Made by a program: the position numbers and the translations under genes. From the NCBI GenBank assembly GCA_020746995.1, contig JAGPXD010000004.1, positions 2,666,001 through 2,730,000 of the forward strand: a stretch of DNA of 64,000 nucleotides, given 5' to 3'. The notes under the pieces are model-generated. The model worked only from the letters and a program-made list of their open reading frames with translations. It did no database searches and was not told the DNA's origin. Shown here piece after piece: positions 1 through 11,658 of this stretch. This stretch comes from Plectosphaerella cucumerina (taxonomy: Eukaryota > Ascomycota > Sordariomycetes > Glomerellales > Plectosphaerellaceae). How positions within the stretch are numbered: the stretch's first letter is position 1; every line of letters begins with the position of its first letter.

Positions 1-684
1 GCCCTCGGGGGTCACATCGCCGCCAGAGTATATGCTGATGTCGTGATGGGCCAGGGAAACGACGTGGCGAACTTCGATCTGCTCCTCGTCGTCAAAGAGC
101 ATCAGGTGTCCATGCCTGTGGGGAACATCATGTCAGTCTAGGGTGCCGAACCATCCGGAAGAATACGAGACAAACCTCAAAACCACATAGAAGACGTTGC
201 CCGCGTTCCTGGGCCTCTGGTTCTGGGCCGCTTTGCTGTCCAAGGGTCCCGGAGGCGGCTTCCTGTCAAAGATGCTGCGATACATGGTTTGGTAGACGCT
301 CTGGCTGGGTGCGGCCACGGTGGCAGTACCAACGGGGGTCGCCCGCTCGATAGGCTTCGCGTTGAGCCCCATGGGGACATATTCACGGCAGACGGCAAAG
401 TAGCCAGCGGCCACCTCACCGTCCTGCGCATTACTTGACTTCTTCTGCTTGCCGTAGCCCTGCTCGGCCTTGGTGCTCTCCAGAGCCGTCAGGTCATCCT
501 CAGGTTGTATGATGCCGTCTGGGGCGGCAGGAGCAGCGGCGGTGGTGGATGTTTTCGGGGCGCCGGAGGAGTCGCGGTACGGCAGCGTCAGGTGTGCATG
601 GCCCAGGACGATTCCAACGACCAGCGGAAGAAAGGTCAGGCCTCCGAAGAGGTAGGCAACCAGAAAGCTCGTCCAGCTCCCCAT
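1..684 (-). CDS. NVJ2-like PH/SMP-domain lipid-transfer protein, N-terminal part
   Basis: Partial gene running off the left edge. Exon 1 is 684-176, the intron 175-116 (60 bp, GTTTGT...CAG) and exon 2 continues from 115 past base 1. The protein opens with a hydrophobic segment (about residues 5-27, ending GLTFLPLVVGIVLG), very like the single N-terminal membrane anchor of yeast Nvj2. A low-complexity linker follows, then what looks like the start of a PH domain (NVFYVVLRHGHLMLFDDEEQIEVR). Members of this family sit in the ER membrane at contact sites and carry a lipid-transferring SMP domain; that part would lie outside the window, so the function rests on the N-terminus alone. The start is the first in-frame ATG and leads straight into the anchor. 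The orthology call is mine from family knowledge. Confidence 0.75.
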
Positions 685-2078
685 GGCAGAGGCTGCGATC
701 TACGCGCGGCGGCTGCGGAGCTGCTCCTGGCTTCTCGGTGCGGCGGTGGCGGCGGTCTGCTCCTCGGGGGCATGAATCGGTGGATGTGTCGGGGAAGGGG
801 AGGGGGGTTATGTCGCCGGAGGACCAGTGTCAGATCGGTTGTTGTAGTCGTCAGCGAGAAGGCGAGCGGATCATGGCCGTGACGAGGCCGGGTGGTGAAA
901 CAGGAGCAACGGTGGCTCTAAACCCAAAAGTACGGAAATAGTGCTTAGCAACTCGGGCTCGGACAAGAGAGAAGCTGGTCGGGAGTCGGATGTGTGAGAG
1001 TGCTGTGGTGCGGGAGCAGAAGGAGGATGGATGACAGTGGACGTCCGGGCGCGGCAGTTCGCTCGTCCCTCCACTACAGCGGGTGGCCCACTCAGCTGGC
1101 GCTGGAGTGGTCACTGCAGCACGGCGGCGTCGGAAGGCACAGGGCAGCTCAGGCGTGTGCCCGCCCTGACGTAGGGCGCCCAGGGGTGTCGGTCGATCCA
1201 ATTAAGAGCCGGGGTCCCATCATGTGATTTGCTGCCAGCTGGCCATAGCGTCCCCGCCATTCCTGGTCGGCTCTGCGGGGGAGGGAGCTTCCGATGCAGC
1301 GTCTTGGCGGTCAGGGCCGCCCAGAAGGTGCCGAGCGGCAGGAACAACCACCATCATCATTAGGTAAGCCCTGCACAGTCCGCCCGCCCAGGCCCTCAAA
1401 CTACGCAGCCGAGGTTGCCCGCGCGCGCGTTGCTCTAGATGTCTAGATGGGATGAGCCCAAGTAGCGCCCGGTTCGTTTGATGGTCAGATAGTCCTGTAA
1501 CACGAGGAGGGAACGGGAGAGACAGCAGTGCAGGAAAGGTAAATATGATAGCTATGCATTACAGTGGTGAACAGACAGTTTTCTACGTGCTCGTCATTGT
1601 GGTCCCCTCTGGAGGGAGCTTTTTCTTTGTGAAACTCCAGCCCCCGGCCAACTTGAACACCAACAAAACACGGGATGCAGCCCCTAGGCCGAGTGTCCCG
1701 TAGAAGGGCACGACCTGCCTGCGGGGGCTCGGCCAACCTAAAGCGCCGGCCACGCCCGCTTGACGGCAGCGCCCTGCCCCGGGACTACTAGTAAGTGGCC
1801 ATGCGGGCTGCAGAGAGAAGGATGGGTAAGGAAATGGTTCTTCGGGTGGTATAGGTTTCTATCGAAGGGGGTTGTGGATAGGAAAGAAATGCACACGTCG
1901 TGGCAAGTCGTCAAGGTCGTCGCGTCTGGCGATAGCCGTCGTAAGGATGAGATCCAATTCGAATGTAGAAAGTTTGGAGGAGCGAGTGACGAGAAGGAGA
2001 GTTGGGACGACACGGCGTGTCGTGTGTCTTTTGTTTTGTTTCTGGAGGTTGCTGCGCCTCTTAGCACTGCAGCAGCAC
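685..2078. other. Intergenic: upstream of the NVJ2-like gene, downstream of num1
   Basis: About 1.4 kb between two minus-strand genes. It should hold the promoter and 5' leader of the NVJ2-like gene and the 3' UTR of num1. Only short overlapping frames without family resemblance are present. I see no RNA gene or repeat. Confidence 0.5.
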
Positions 2079-5000
2079 TCAGGCACGGGACTTCATCGTG
2101 CTCATAGGCGTGGATGAAGATCCCGCGTTTGAGCGTCCGAGGCTCGGACGCTGTCGCTTAGAGACGGAGTGGTGGTGGAGCGAGCCGACATCGTGTTTAC
2201 CTTGAGATCTTGTTAGCACGGGGACCAGACCCCGGGGGAACTCCTCCGTGGAACACTTACCATCGCAGCATGCACGGACGTTCTCGAGGCGGTCGGCCTC
2301 TCTGTCCTGGCGCTCGATCATCTCCCGAACATCTTCGGCGCTGTCGTGCACCTCGCTGGCTTCGTAGATGCTGTTGCCCGCCTGGCCGCTTGTCGTCCGG
2401 CCACGGAAGCTGGAGAAAGTGCCCGACAGGACTTGGCTGTTCTTCCAGTACCCGCTAAGCCGGCCCAGCGTTCCTATCGAGGGCCGTTGCGGAGCGCTGG
2501 ACTTGCCCGGGGTCGGCGTGAGGGTCGGGATCTCCATGCTCATGTCGAGCGCCGGAGAGTTCCGGGTCGTGCGCGAGTTGTAAGATGACAGCGACTGGGG
2601 CGCCACCGGCCGGTTGCCGGCCGTGACGCGCTCCCGCCCGACCTGGGGGTTGAACTCGTCAACGTCCGCCTGGGTCAGGTTGCCGACCATCTCTTCGGCA
2701 TCGTTCTGACCCTCGTCGTTGGTGCGGAGGAGCAGATACGAGAGTGCGTTGAACCACGTCTCGTGGCGTTGGCCGGTCGTGCAGGTGAACTTGACGGCGC
2801 GGCCGGGGGAGATGACGATGAGACTCTTGCGGTGGAGGCCCGGCGGCATCGGGTTGTCGTCGGTGACGACCCTGACGGCCTCGATCGGGACACTCTTTGC
2901 TTTGAGTGCGGAGCGCCCGGCAGCCGAGGGATCGCGATCGCTCCAGTACAGAGTGCGCGTGTAGGGGTGCACCCAGAAGTAGCGACGGTGCCTGTTCTCA
3001 GACATGTCGCCGCGGCCTGCCTTGCGGGTATACTTCCACAGGTATTCGCCAATCATGGTCTGAGTGATGGCCTGGATCATGCGAGGATCGGTGTTCGGGC
3101 CAAAGCCTGCAGTCTCGAAGCCCATGTTGCGGTTGCCGAAGCGCATGTCCACCTCTGAGGCGAAGGATGAGATGGAAGACCTGCGGCTCCTGGCAGACGC
3201 CTTGGTCGGCGAGTGGATGATGGCCGTGCCCGGCGTGATAGAGCTCGTCCTGGCGGCGCGCGGCGTGGGCGTGCTGATCTTGATCGACGCGGGCGACTGA
3301 GGCCTGACGATGCTGGGCGTCTGGGGGCGCTGGTTCCTCATGGCGGAAGCCGGCCACAGCGGCGGGCCCATAACAGTGCCCGGGGCCTGAGTTCCGTGAG
3401 ACGAACCTGTCCTGGCTGCCTCGATCTTCTCCTTGTGATTCGGAGGCAGTGGCGGCAGGGGTTGGGTTGGGGCGGCGCTGCTGGCGGCGCTGCCTGGCCT
3501 CTGAGAAAGGATGCTGTCATTCTGGAGGTCGACTGAGGCTTCGCGGGAGAAGGCGGGGCTTTCCTGGCCATGTGAGAGTCGCCGGATGCGTACGGTGCCC
3601 GGAGTGCCGACACTGCTATCAATGGACATGTTCTTTTCGTGGCCCCTCGCCTTGGCCCTCAACATCTGATCAATAGCATCAGCCGTCAGGCTTGTTTGAG
3701 CTCCCTGGTCCGCCATGGAGACAGAAGGCTTTCGTGCAGGTCGCGAGTCCATGTTGGTGGAGATCTCCTTGAAGGGCCGCTGCGACTCGGGAGTGTCGGG
3801 TTGACGTGCGCCACTTGGGGATTGTCTGGTTTCGTCCTCCGCAATGACAGGCTCAATCGGGGCACGCCCCCTGCTCGACTTGTTGCGTCCAATGGCACCA
3901 AACAGAGTGTGGTCGGGGGTTCTTGGCGGGGAGCTTTCGATCATCGGAATGTCTGCATCCCTGGGGAGGATAAATCCATCGCGCCAGGGGCTGCGCGGGG
4001 TGATGGGCCTGGTCTCGACAGAATCGATGCTCGAGAAGGCGAAGCGCGTCGGAGCCACCGTTGGGGGCGTAGGGGGGGCAATTGGCTTCACCTCCTCGTG
4101 GGCGATGGACGAAAGGGAGAGGGCGGGGGGAAGAGGAGCAGGGTCGGCTCGGGGTTCGACATCCCAAGAGTTGATGTGCGAGAAGCCAAGCATGGCAGGA
4201 ACTGGCTCCGGTTCGGCGACGGGCTCGACACCCTCAGAGTGGATGGTCGAGAGGGTGAGAGCGATAGGGGCGGGTGCCTCGGGCTCAGGCTCCTGGATTG
4301 GCTCGACGCCCTCCGAGAGCAATGTCGAGAAGCCAAGTGTCACCACTTCGGGCTCGATGACAGGCTCGGCAAGAGGCTCAACGCCTTCGGTTAGCAGGGG
4401 GGAGAACGCCAAAGTTGGCACCACAGGCTCCACGATCGGTTCAGCAAGCGGCTCGACACCTTCAGAGAGCAGACCAGAGAAGCCGAGGGTGGGAATGATA
4501 GGCTCAACGACAGGCTCGGCGACGGGCTCGACGCCCTCGGAGACGAGAGAAGAGAACCCAAGGATTGGGGCGACAGGCTGTACTGCCGGCTCGGCGAAAG
4601 GCTCGATGTTGTGCTCCCAAAGGGGCGAAATGCTGAGAGTGGGAGGCAGCACCAGCGGCGCCTCGGGTTCCGCGAGAGGCTCGACCTCCTCCGACACCAA
4701 CGGGACGAATGCCAGAACTGGCGCAGGGATGACTGCGGGGAGAATCTCTGGCTCGGCAACAGGCTCGACCGCCTCGGACAGAACCGTCGACATGGAAAGG
4801 CTGGGGGGTGCCGGGGGTGCCGGAAGCTCAATGGCGGGCTCTGCGATAGGCTCGACCGCCTCGGATACGACTGTCGACAGAGACAGGCTTGGGGGCTCGA
4901 GCGCAGGCTCGGCCTTGGGCTCAAGAGACTCTGAAAGCAGAGGGGAGAGGCCAAGAACCAGGGGCTCCGGTGTGATGACGGGCTCGGCGATGGGCTCGAT

Positions 5001-7819
5001 GAGCTCGGAAACGACCGAGGAGAAGGCCAGGACAGGCACTGGCGGGACGACCTCCGGCTCGGCCACGGGTTCCACGTCCTCGGACTGAATGCTGGAGAGG
5101 CCGAGCACGATTGGCGGCGGCGGAGGCACCTCGGGCTCGCTGATGGGCTCGATCTGCTGGGAGTCGACAGTCACATAGGACAGTGTTGGTGGAACGGGCA
5201 CGACCTCGGGCTCCTCCACAGGGTCGATAATGAGCTGGTCAAGGGCTGCGTAGCCGAGGACGGGGGCAGGAGCAGGAACCTCGATGGCCCGCTGCATGGA
5301 CGGCGGCACGGGGAATTGGGCCAAGCTCCTGGTCATATCAGGATCGTGCTGGGCACTCGCGTCGCTGTACGTCGACAGAGGCCTCGAAGGAGACTCGTCG
5401 TGGCCGAAGTACGCACCAGCCGGCGCAATGACCGACTCCATGGTCCTGGGTCGTTCAGAGGCGGCAGAGGCGGCCGGGGAGTCGAGATAGGTCTCCAGGG
5501 GCTCTGTCATGGTGCCAGAGTCGACCATGGCAGGGCGCACGGGGCCAACGCCAGGGATCTCCAGGGCGGCGGCATCCTTCTTCACCGGGTCGGTCATGAT
5601 TCCGCTGTCAACCATGGCCATGTTAGGCAGAGGCGGAACGGCGGGAATGGAGCCGGTGCGGCGGCTGATGACGGAGGCGGGAGTCATGGACCTCCTGCTG
5701 CGACTAGGAGTGGTGGCATTAACCGACTCATCATCGCTGCCCTCGAGCTCCGCAAGCTCTGCAAAGAGGCTCTGGCCGCCCTGCTGGGGAGTGCTGGCGG
5801 CGCTGCCAGATACGAAGCTCGCCGGGCTGCTCTGGAAGGCTGGCTCTTCGCTAGCCTGCCGGGATCGCCTGTTCAAAAGGCCGCGACTGAGCTTGAGGCG
5901 CATCTTGGGCTGGTTCTGGGCCAGAGGGGTCTGCATTTCGTTGAAGTCAAAGTCCTCATCGCCCGACGTCGATGCCGTGCTGTGGAAAGAGTTCCGGTTG
6001 CCGGACAGCGTCAGAGGATGAGGCCTCCTAGACCTCGCCCTGGATGGGCTCTCAGTCTCCGTCTCGACATCGTCGCCGGAGAACTCCTCGGCACCCGTCT
6101 GGAAGTCTTCCGTCTCGGTGCCACGCTCGTTTGCCGTCTCGAAAGCGGCGTCGCTCGTCTCGTTAGCCGTGTCGAAGTGATCGCTTGTGTCGGTGGTTTG
6201 CGGGTACTCGCCAATGGCGAACTTGCGGGCGGTGGGCGTCGAGTGCGTTGGTGAACCCTTGGGGCTGCCTCCGTCGTGCTCTTCCCAGTCGGGGTCGTCG
6301 AGGAACACCTCGCTCTTGGCGGTCCGCAGGTTGCCGAGGAGGCCCCTGGAGGGCTTCTTGAACTCCTTCGAGTCGACCTTACGGCTTCGTCGGTTTCCAA
6401 GGCCACCAGAGTCGCTGCGTGCCCTTTCCAGCTCGTCGCGGCTGTCCTGGAGCATGCGCTTGAGCTCGAGCTTCTCGGTCTTCTCGCGGTGAAGCTGGGA
6501 GCGTTGACTTTGAATGGTGCGTTGGGCGTGGAGAAGGGACGTCTTGAGGGTTTCGGATTCGAGCATGGAGTGGCGGGGAGTGAACTTGACGGGCGAGGGC
6601 GGCGGCGAGTGTTCGGGTGTCACGTCATCGGCCGCGGTCTGGAAGTCCTCGTCGCTCATGCCCGAGTTGGCGTCGCGCTCCAGGGCGCGACCGCGCTGGG
6701 AGGAGAAGGCCCTGGCGAGCTCCTGGTTCTGGTTTGTCAGGTCGTCAATCTTCTTCTGAAGGGTGCTCCGCTCCGTCTCGGCGAGGGCGGCGCCGCGCTT
6801 GGCGGTGCCCAGCTCAATATCGTGGGACTTGACCATGGCCTCGTGCTCCTCAAGCAACTTAGCATGGGAGAGCTTGGTCTCGTCAAGCTCCTTCTGAGCC
6901 TGGTTCTTCTCAGCTTGGATGATGTTGAGCGACTGGGAGAGCTTCTTCTCGCGATCGGCGCTATCCTTCTGTTTGGCGATGAGCTCATGGATCTGGGTCT
7001 CGAGGTTCCAGTTCTCGTCCTTATAGCGGTGTTCACTCTCGTCCAGGGTCTTGACGCGCTGCTGGAAGCCCTCGGCCTCAACCTCAAGGCGCGAGTTCTC
7101 CGCCTTGATGTCGCGCATCTCCTCATCCTTCTCGGCGAGCAAGGCCTGGAGGTTGCGGACCTGGGCGAGCAGGGAGGTGCTGATTTCGGCGGCGAACTCG
7201 ATGTCATGGACGCGGTTTGTCGGCTGGTTCCGTATCTTACGGTTCGGGACGCTGAGCTTCGTGGGGGAACCGGTGGCCTGACTCTCGAACTTGGAGGGAC
7301 TGACGGAGCGCTGTTACGGCTGGTTAGCAGAAGCGCAACAGAGCTGGCCAGACGAAGACTTACCCTCCCGCCACGACCTTCTGGGACATAGGGCGATCCT
7401 CCGGCTGTCTCATTGCTGGGGATCCTCTGCTTGGGCAGGAACGCGCGCGCGGTCTCCCTTGCCACATCGTTGTACTCCTTCTCGATCTCGCTAAGCTTCA
7501 CACGGAGCTCGGGGGTCAGCTCCCCCTCGGCTTGTAGCTGTTCCACATCCTTGAGACGCTCCCTCAGCTCCTTTTGCTGCTGCACGAGTGCGGTGCCCAG
7601 CTTGCCGGCCTCTGCCATGCGGCGTTCCGTCTCGGCCAGGTGTGCCTCGAGGGCGCGCTTCGCCTGGCCTGGCGAGGAGGTAGGGCTCAGGGCGAAGAGC
7701 TGGTTGTCGAAGTTGGAGTAGCGGTGGTGTGTCGGGGCGGTAGGGGACACGAATGGGTCGTTCTGACCGTCCGCATCGGCGGGCGGCAGAAATGGCCGGT
7801 CGGCAAAAGACGACGCCAT
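2079..7819 (-). CDS. num1: Num1/ApsA-type cortical PH-domain protein (nuclear positioning, dynein anchor)
   Basis: Three exons: 7819-7364, 7310-2261 and 2200-2079, giving about 1875 residues. Intron 1 is 7363-7311 (53 bp, GTAAGT...CAG). Intron 2 is 2260-2201 (60 bp, GTAAGT, GCTAAC, AAG); it keeps the frame and lacks stops, so it could be missed. Heptad-rich coiled coil covers about residues 50-130 and 180-310. A long Ser/Pro/Glu-rich middle follows, with about 16 degenerate SEGVEPxAEP-type repeats at about 840-1205. A C-terminal PH domain at about 1565-1685 (GEYLWKYTRK ... RHETWFNALSYLLL) matches the cortical Mcp5/Num1/ApsA class. In this family the coiled coil contacts dynein and mitochondria while the PH domain binds plasma-membrane phosphoinositide; Aspergillus apsA mutants misplace nuclei. 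The ATG at 7819 is the first in the frame and gives the usual short acidic head. Confidence 0.9.
4140..5250 (-). repeat. Degenerate tandem repeat array inside num1 (period about 69-84 bp)
   Basis: The translation repeats a unit of about 23-28 residues built on L-x-F/L-S-x-L-x-S-E-x-V-E-P-x-A-E-P followed by a Pro/Val/Ile-rich spacer. I count about 16 units, diverged at both edges (first LDQLIIDPVEEP, last AHEEVKPIAPP). The DNA shows the matching recurrence of a GGCTCGAC...GGCTCGGC pattern on the plus strand. Num1 proteins often carry internal repeats, but their sequence varies greatly among fungi. Confidence 0.85.
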
Positions 7820-10053
7820 GTTGGGCTGGCTTGACGTCGGGTCGTGTCTACAGTCGGCTTATCGAAACCATTCGGTACGTTTTTGTTTGTGTTGTCGTGG
7901 ACTTGGTTTTGGGGTCCAACTTCGGACGGGTCGTTCTTGCTGAAGCTCCAGGAAAGACGTGCGTCGCGATAAGACCCGTTTCGTGCTTTGTCGAACGAAG
8001 CACGGGGAAGAAAAACACACGGGCCGGTGAAACCAATGCGGCCAACGCAGACACGACGCGTGGAAAAAGAAAGCAGGTGATGCAGCAAGCGAATGAGCAC
8101 AGGGAGGGCAGAAAAAAGGGAAGGAGAAGGAATTCGAAAAGAGGGTCGGTCGGTAGAGAGTCTTGTCGGTAGGGTAGTTGCCGCAGGAGGAAACGACCGA
8201 TGGTTCGGTGGTTTCGTTGTAGGATTAAAGTAAAGGACCAGAGCAGAGCCCGGGAGGTTGTTGACGATGGCCGGGTCGGGGTTGGGGTGGAATGCGCGGG
8301 CGCTGGTGTGGTAACGGGCCCAAATATGCGTGACGCGACCGAGGGCCGTACTATTGTCCCCTCATGCCGCCGTCGGCAGTGAGAAGGAGCCTATAAGTCT
8401 GGGGGCGCGTAGCTGGCTCTCCAGGTACGACTGCGCGGGAGGATGCTGGGGATGAGACCAGCAGCAGGAATGGCCTGCCGAATTGTTCTGGAACTGTCTC
8501 GTCTGCGCGTGCCGCGAAGTTGGGGCGGAGACAAGACAAGACGCTGTGCTCCTTGTTTAGCTTGTAGGCGCCGGTAAGTTGTCGCTGCTGCTGCTAGCAG
8601 TAAGGTGCGTGTAGATCGGACGGTGACCACTCAGAACGTCGAGCCGAGCGACAATGCTATTCTTCCCTGACGTCGTACAACGGTCCAGGTGTTTCGGGAA
8701 CGCGAGCAAGAAGAGATTAAAACGAGGAGATGACTGAAGAAACACGTGAAAAAAGAGACGAGGGAGAGAGAGAGAGAGAAGAAGAAGGGTCGGGGGAAGG
8801 GGCCGGGCTGGTGTCTTGTCGTGATTCAAGAACCGCTTTAGGCTGTTACTTCCATCCGCGTCGTCGGTGAGGTTTTGCCGGACGGGAGACGATGGGCGGA
8901 CCGTGGGGGGAAGGGAGAAGAAGGAGGGGAGGGGAAGAAGAGGGTGAACGAAGGTGGTGACGCGAACGGTGATGAGGTTGTGCGCTCTCCCACCCTTCCT
9001 TCGGAGCTTCACAGATTGGGGTGGCCGCGAGGGACAGGCACAGACACACAGACACAAGACGGACAGGCACACACACACGGGGCAGGCCCTCCAGCTTCTT
9101 TCCCAGTGCAGAACCTTGCAGCAGTTTTCGCAGGGGGGCATCCAATGTCAACGAACAAGGTCCAAAGGTGGGCGCTTGTGGGCCATTGGGGACCTTGGCC
9201 AGGGTCCGGCTTGGTGTAATCTGCCAACTCAATGCACCTCATCCACCGGCTCTATTTGTGTCTGCCCTGCGAACGTGGACGCGCGCGCAGCACGGGCACA
9301 AGCACACGGTAGACCTGGGGAGGAAAGACTGCATGTCATTGCCGATGATATCACTTCTTCCCGATGGCCTCTCCGTTTTCTCTGGGCATCTGGGGAACCA
9401 TTCTGGCCCGGCCTGAAGTCATTGAAAGTGATTGCTTCTTCCCATCGCGATCTGCTCACCGCCAGAGCTCTTGTCGCAGGTGGCCCGGTTCTTCAAAGCG
9501 TACATGCGGCTTGCTGCAGTCTCAGGGGGGAGGTCATCACAAGCTGCATGTCACTGGGTCCGACAGAGCTAGCATCGACAGGATGTAAACAATGGCTCTG
9601 ACGACTGCATCCCGCGTGCAGGCAGCATCAGCATGAACCATCGCCAACACCAGATGTAAACAAACTGGTAAGCGCCGGGCTGGCTCCATCGAGCCCATCG
9701 ACAGTCATCGACTGCTGGCCACTCGACTGGCCGTTGTGCTCGCGAAGCCCAAACAAATAAACAAGTGCCGTCTAATAAGGGGGCCCGCTAGTCAGCCCAA
9801 GCAGCCGGGCCTGGTCCAATCGTTCGCCTGACCATCATGCAGGCGCTAGGTCTTTTTGAGACAGATGGATGGAGAAACCACGCGCCACTTCATGTTTGTC
9901 AGCCACAGAAGGTGTGGCTTGCTTACAGAACGAAGCTAGAGGTCCGTCCTGAGCAGTTGATCGCGAGAAATACATCACCAGCAGCAGCTCCAAACTCAAC
10001 CCAATCCATCTTCGATTGTCTTGGAACTGCTTCATACGACACCAGCAATCGAA
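7820..10053. other. Divergent promoter region between num1 and cwc24
   Basis: A 2.2 kb spacer shared by two genes pointing away from each other. It contains a GA-rich simple repeat near 8764 and a CA/ACAC-rich stretch at about 9036-9080. The frames present (up to 215 codons) have no recognisable content and overlap on both strands. No convincing gene was found. Confidence 0.5.
8764..8790. repeat. (GA)n/(GAA)n microsatellite
   Basis: About eight GA units grade into GAA units upstream of num1. A simple repeat of this type is common in fungal promoters. Confidence 0.8.
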
Positions 10054-11231
10054 ATGACCTCCGAAGCCGAGAACGAATCCGCGGCCGCCCCGGTGGCCGT
10101 CTTCAAGCGCCGCGGCGCAAAGGGCAAAGCGAACATTCGCAAGCGACCAGCGACACCACCCCCAGCGAACAGCGACTCCGACTCCGACTACTCTTCCTCC
10201 GAGGATGAGGCAGGGCACCGCGTCAAGAGGAGGAAGAAGACTGCGACCGTCACCGCTACATCAAAAGACCACGTCACGAGAGACCGAGATCTCGCCGCGA
10301 CGACTTTTGCCGCCGACCGCAATGCCGCCATGTCGACAGGCAACGACGCAACAAAATCCAGCAACTGGTTCGACGAGGGATCGAAAGATGAGCTGTCCGC
10401 GAAGAACCTTCTTGGCTCCACTCGGTCGGGGGCAAAGACACAAGATGCCGCCCCAGACGGCACCTACAAAGGCCTCGCCAACCAAACATCCTTCATCCAG
10501 AAACGGACAGATGCGCCCAGTCGGACAGTTGGCCCAGTAAAAGCGCCGACCAACATCAGAACTATCACAATCACAGATTACGCCCCGGATGTGTGCAAGG
10601 ATTACAAGCAGACCGGCTTCGTAAGTTGCCTCCCGCCCCCTGTCCCGCTGGAAACAGCGAGAGACTGCTCTGAAAATTGAAGAACCGCTGCTAACATTGA
10701 TTCTTCCTCCAGTGTGGCTTCGTAAGTGACGCAAAATTCCACTCAAAACATATGTGTGAACTGAAACTAACTTATCGTGCGTAGGGAGACAACTGCAAAT
10801 ACTTGCACGCTCGCGAGAGCGTACTGGCCGGCTGGCAGCTCGACAGGGAGTGGGAGAACGTGTCCAAGGGCAAGAAGAACATGGGCGGAACGGTCGTCGC
10901 AGACGCCAACCGGACGGCCAAGGCGGACGACGACGCTGATGCAGAAGACGAGGCGCTCTTGGAGAGCATCCCCTTCGTCTGCATCATCTGCAAGGAGTCG
11001 TACAAGTCGCCCATCGTCACAAGATGCGGGCACTACTTCTGCGAGCCCTGCGCTCTGAAACGGTACCGGAAGGATCCCACATGCGCCGCGTGTGGCAGTG
11101 GTACAAACGGGGTGTTCAACTCAGCAACCAGGCTGAAGAAGCTTCTGGAGCGGAAGAAGGAACGGGCGGCGAAACGGCGACAGGAGGCGATAGACGCTGG
11201 GGAGGAGGTTAGCGACGAGGAGGATGAGTAG
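10054..11231 (+). CDS. cwc24: Pre-mRNA splicing factor Cwc24 (CCCH zinc finger plus RING)
   Basis: Three exons: 10054-10620, a 9-nt microexon 10713-10721, and 10785-11231, giving 340 residues. Introns are 92 bp (GTAAGT, GCTAAC, CAG) and 63 bp (GTAAGT, ACTAAC, TAG). The acidic, Lys-rich N-terminus is followed by a CCCH zinc finger at about 183-203 (C-x7-C-x5-C-x3-H, ending CKYLH) and a RING finger at about 257-297 (CIIC ... CGHYFCEPC ... CAAC). This order is that of yeast Cwc24 and human RNF113A, which bind the 5' splice site in the activated spliceosome and act in the nucleus. The microexon supplies Cys-Gly-Phe, including the second zinc ligand, so skipping it would keep the frame but break the finger. 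The ATG at 10054 (MTSEAENES) is the first ATG in the frame. Confidence 0.92.
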
Positions 11232-11658
11232 TCATAAGGTCACGAGGAAAATGACAGCGAATCTAGGTCTTGAATGACAAGGAGAACTGTCTCATTTCTT
11301 CCATCTTACCGGTGACATATCGCGACCTGTGTAAAACGATGCTGAGGTGACGTGCCTGGCGAAAGATAAGATAAGCCCTGCGCCCCCTCCTGTCCACCCA
11401 CCCCCATCAGGCGACCCCGCCATGTGATCGCCGCAGCATCAAGCTCCCTTACGTAGCACCCCAACTTGCCTCACCCAGGCGGTATCTGCCTGTTTGTCCG
11501 AAACCGCTTCCATCCAACTCCATCATCAACAGTCAGAACCGAAACACCCGAAGAAGACGACAAAAAGGCCTCCCTGAGAGACAAATCCTCTCCAACCTGA
11601 AGCCCAACCACAACACCCCGAAGCTACGATACCCCCAGCCGGAGCGCAACCGCCCATC
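11232..11658. other. Intergenic, cwc24 to atg3
   Basis: About 430 bp holding the cwc24 3' UTR and the atg3 promoter and leader. The last 200 bp are CA/pyrimidine-rich, as is usual for fungal 5' leaders. Nothing else was seen. Confidence 0.5.

Noticed and set aside
3844..5088. 414-codon Ser/Gly/Thr-rich plus-strand frame
   Set aside because: It is antisense to the num1 repeat array; its regularity comes from the repeat itself.
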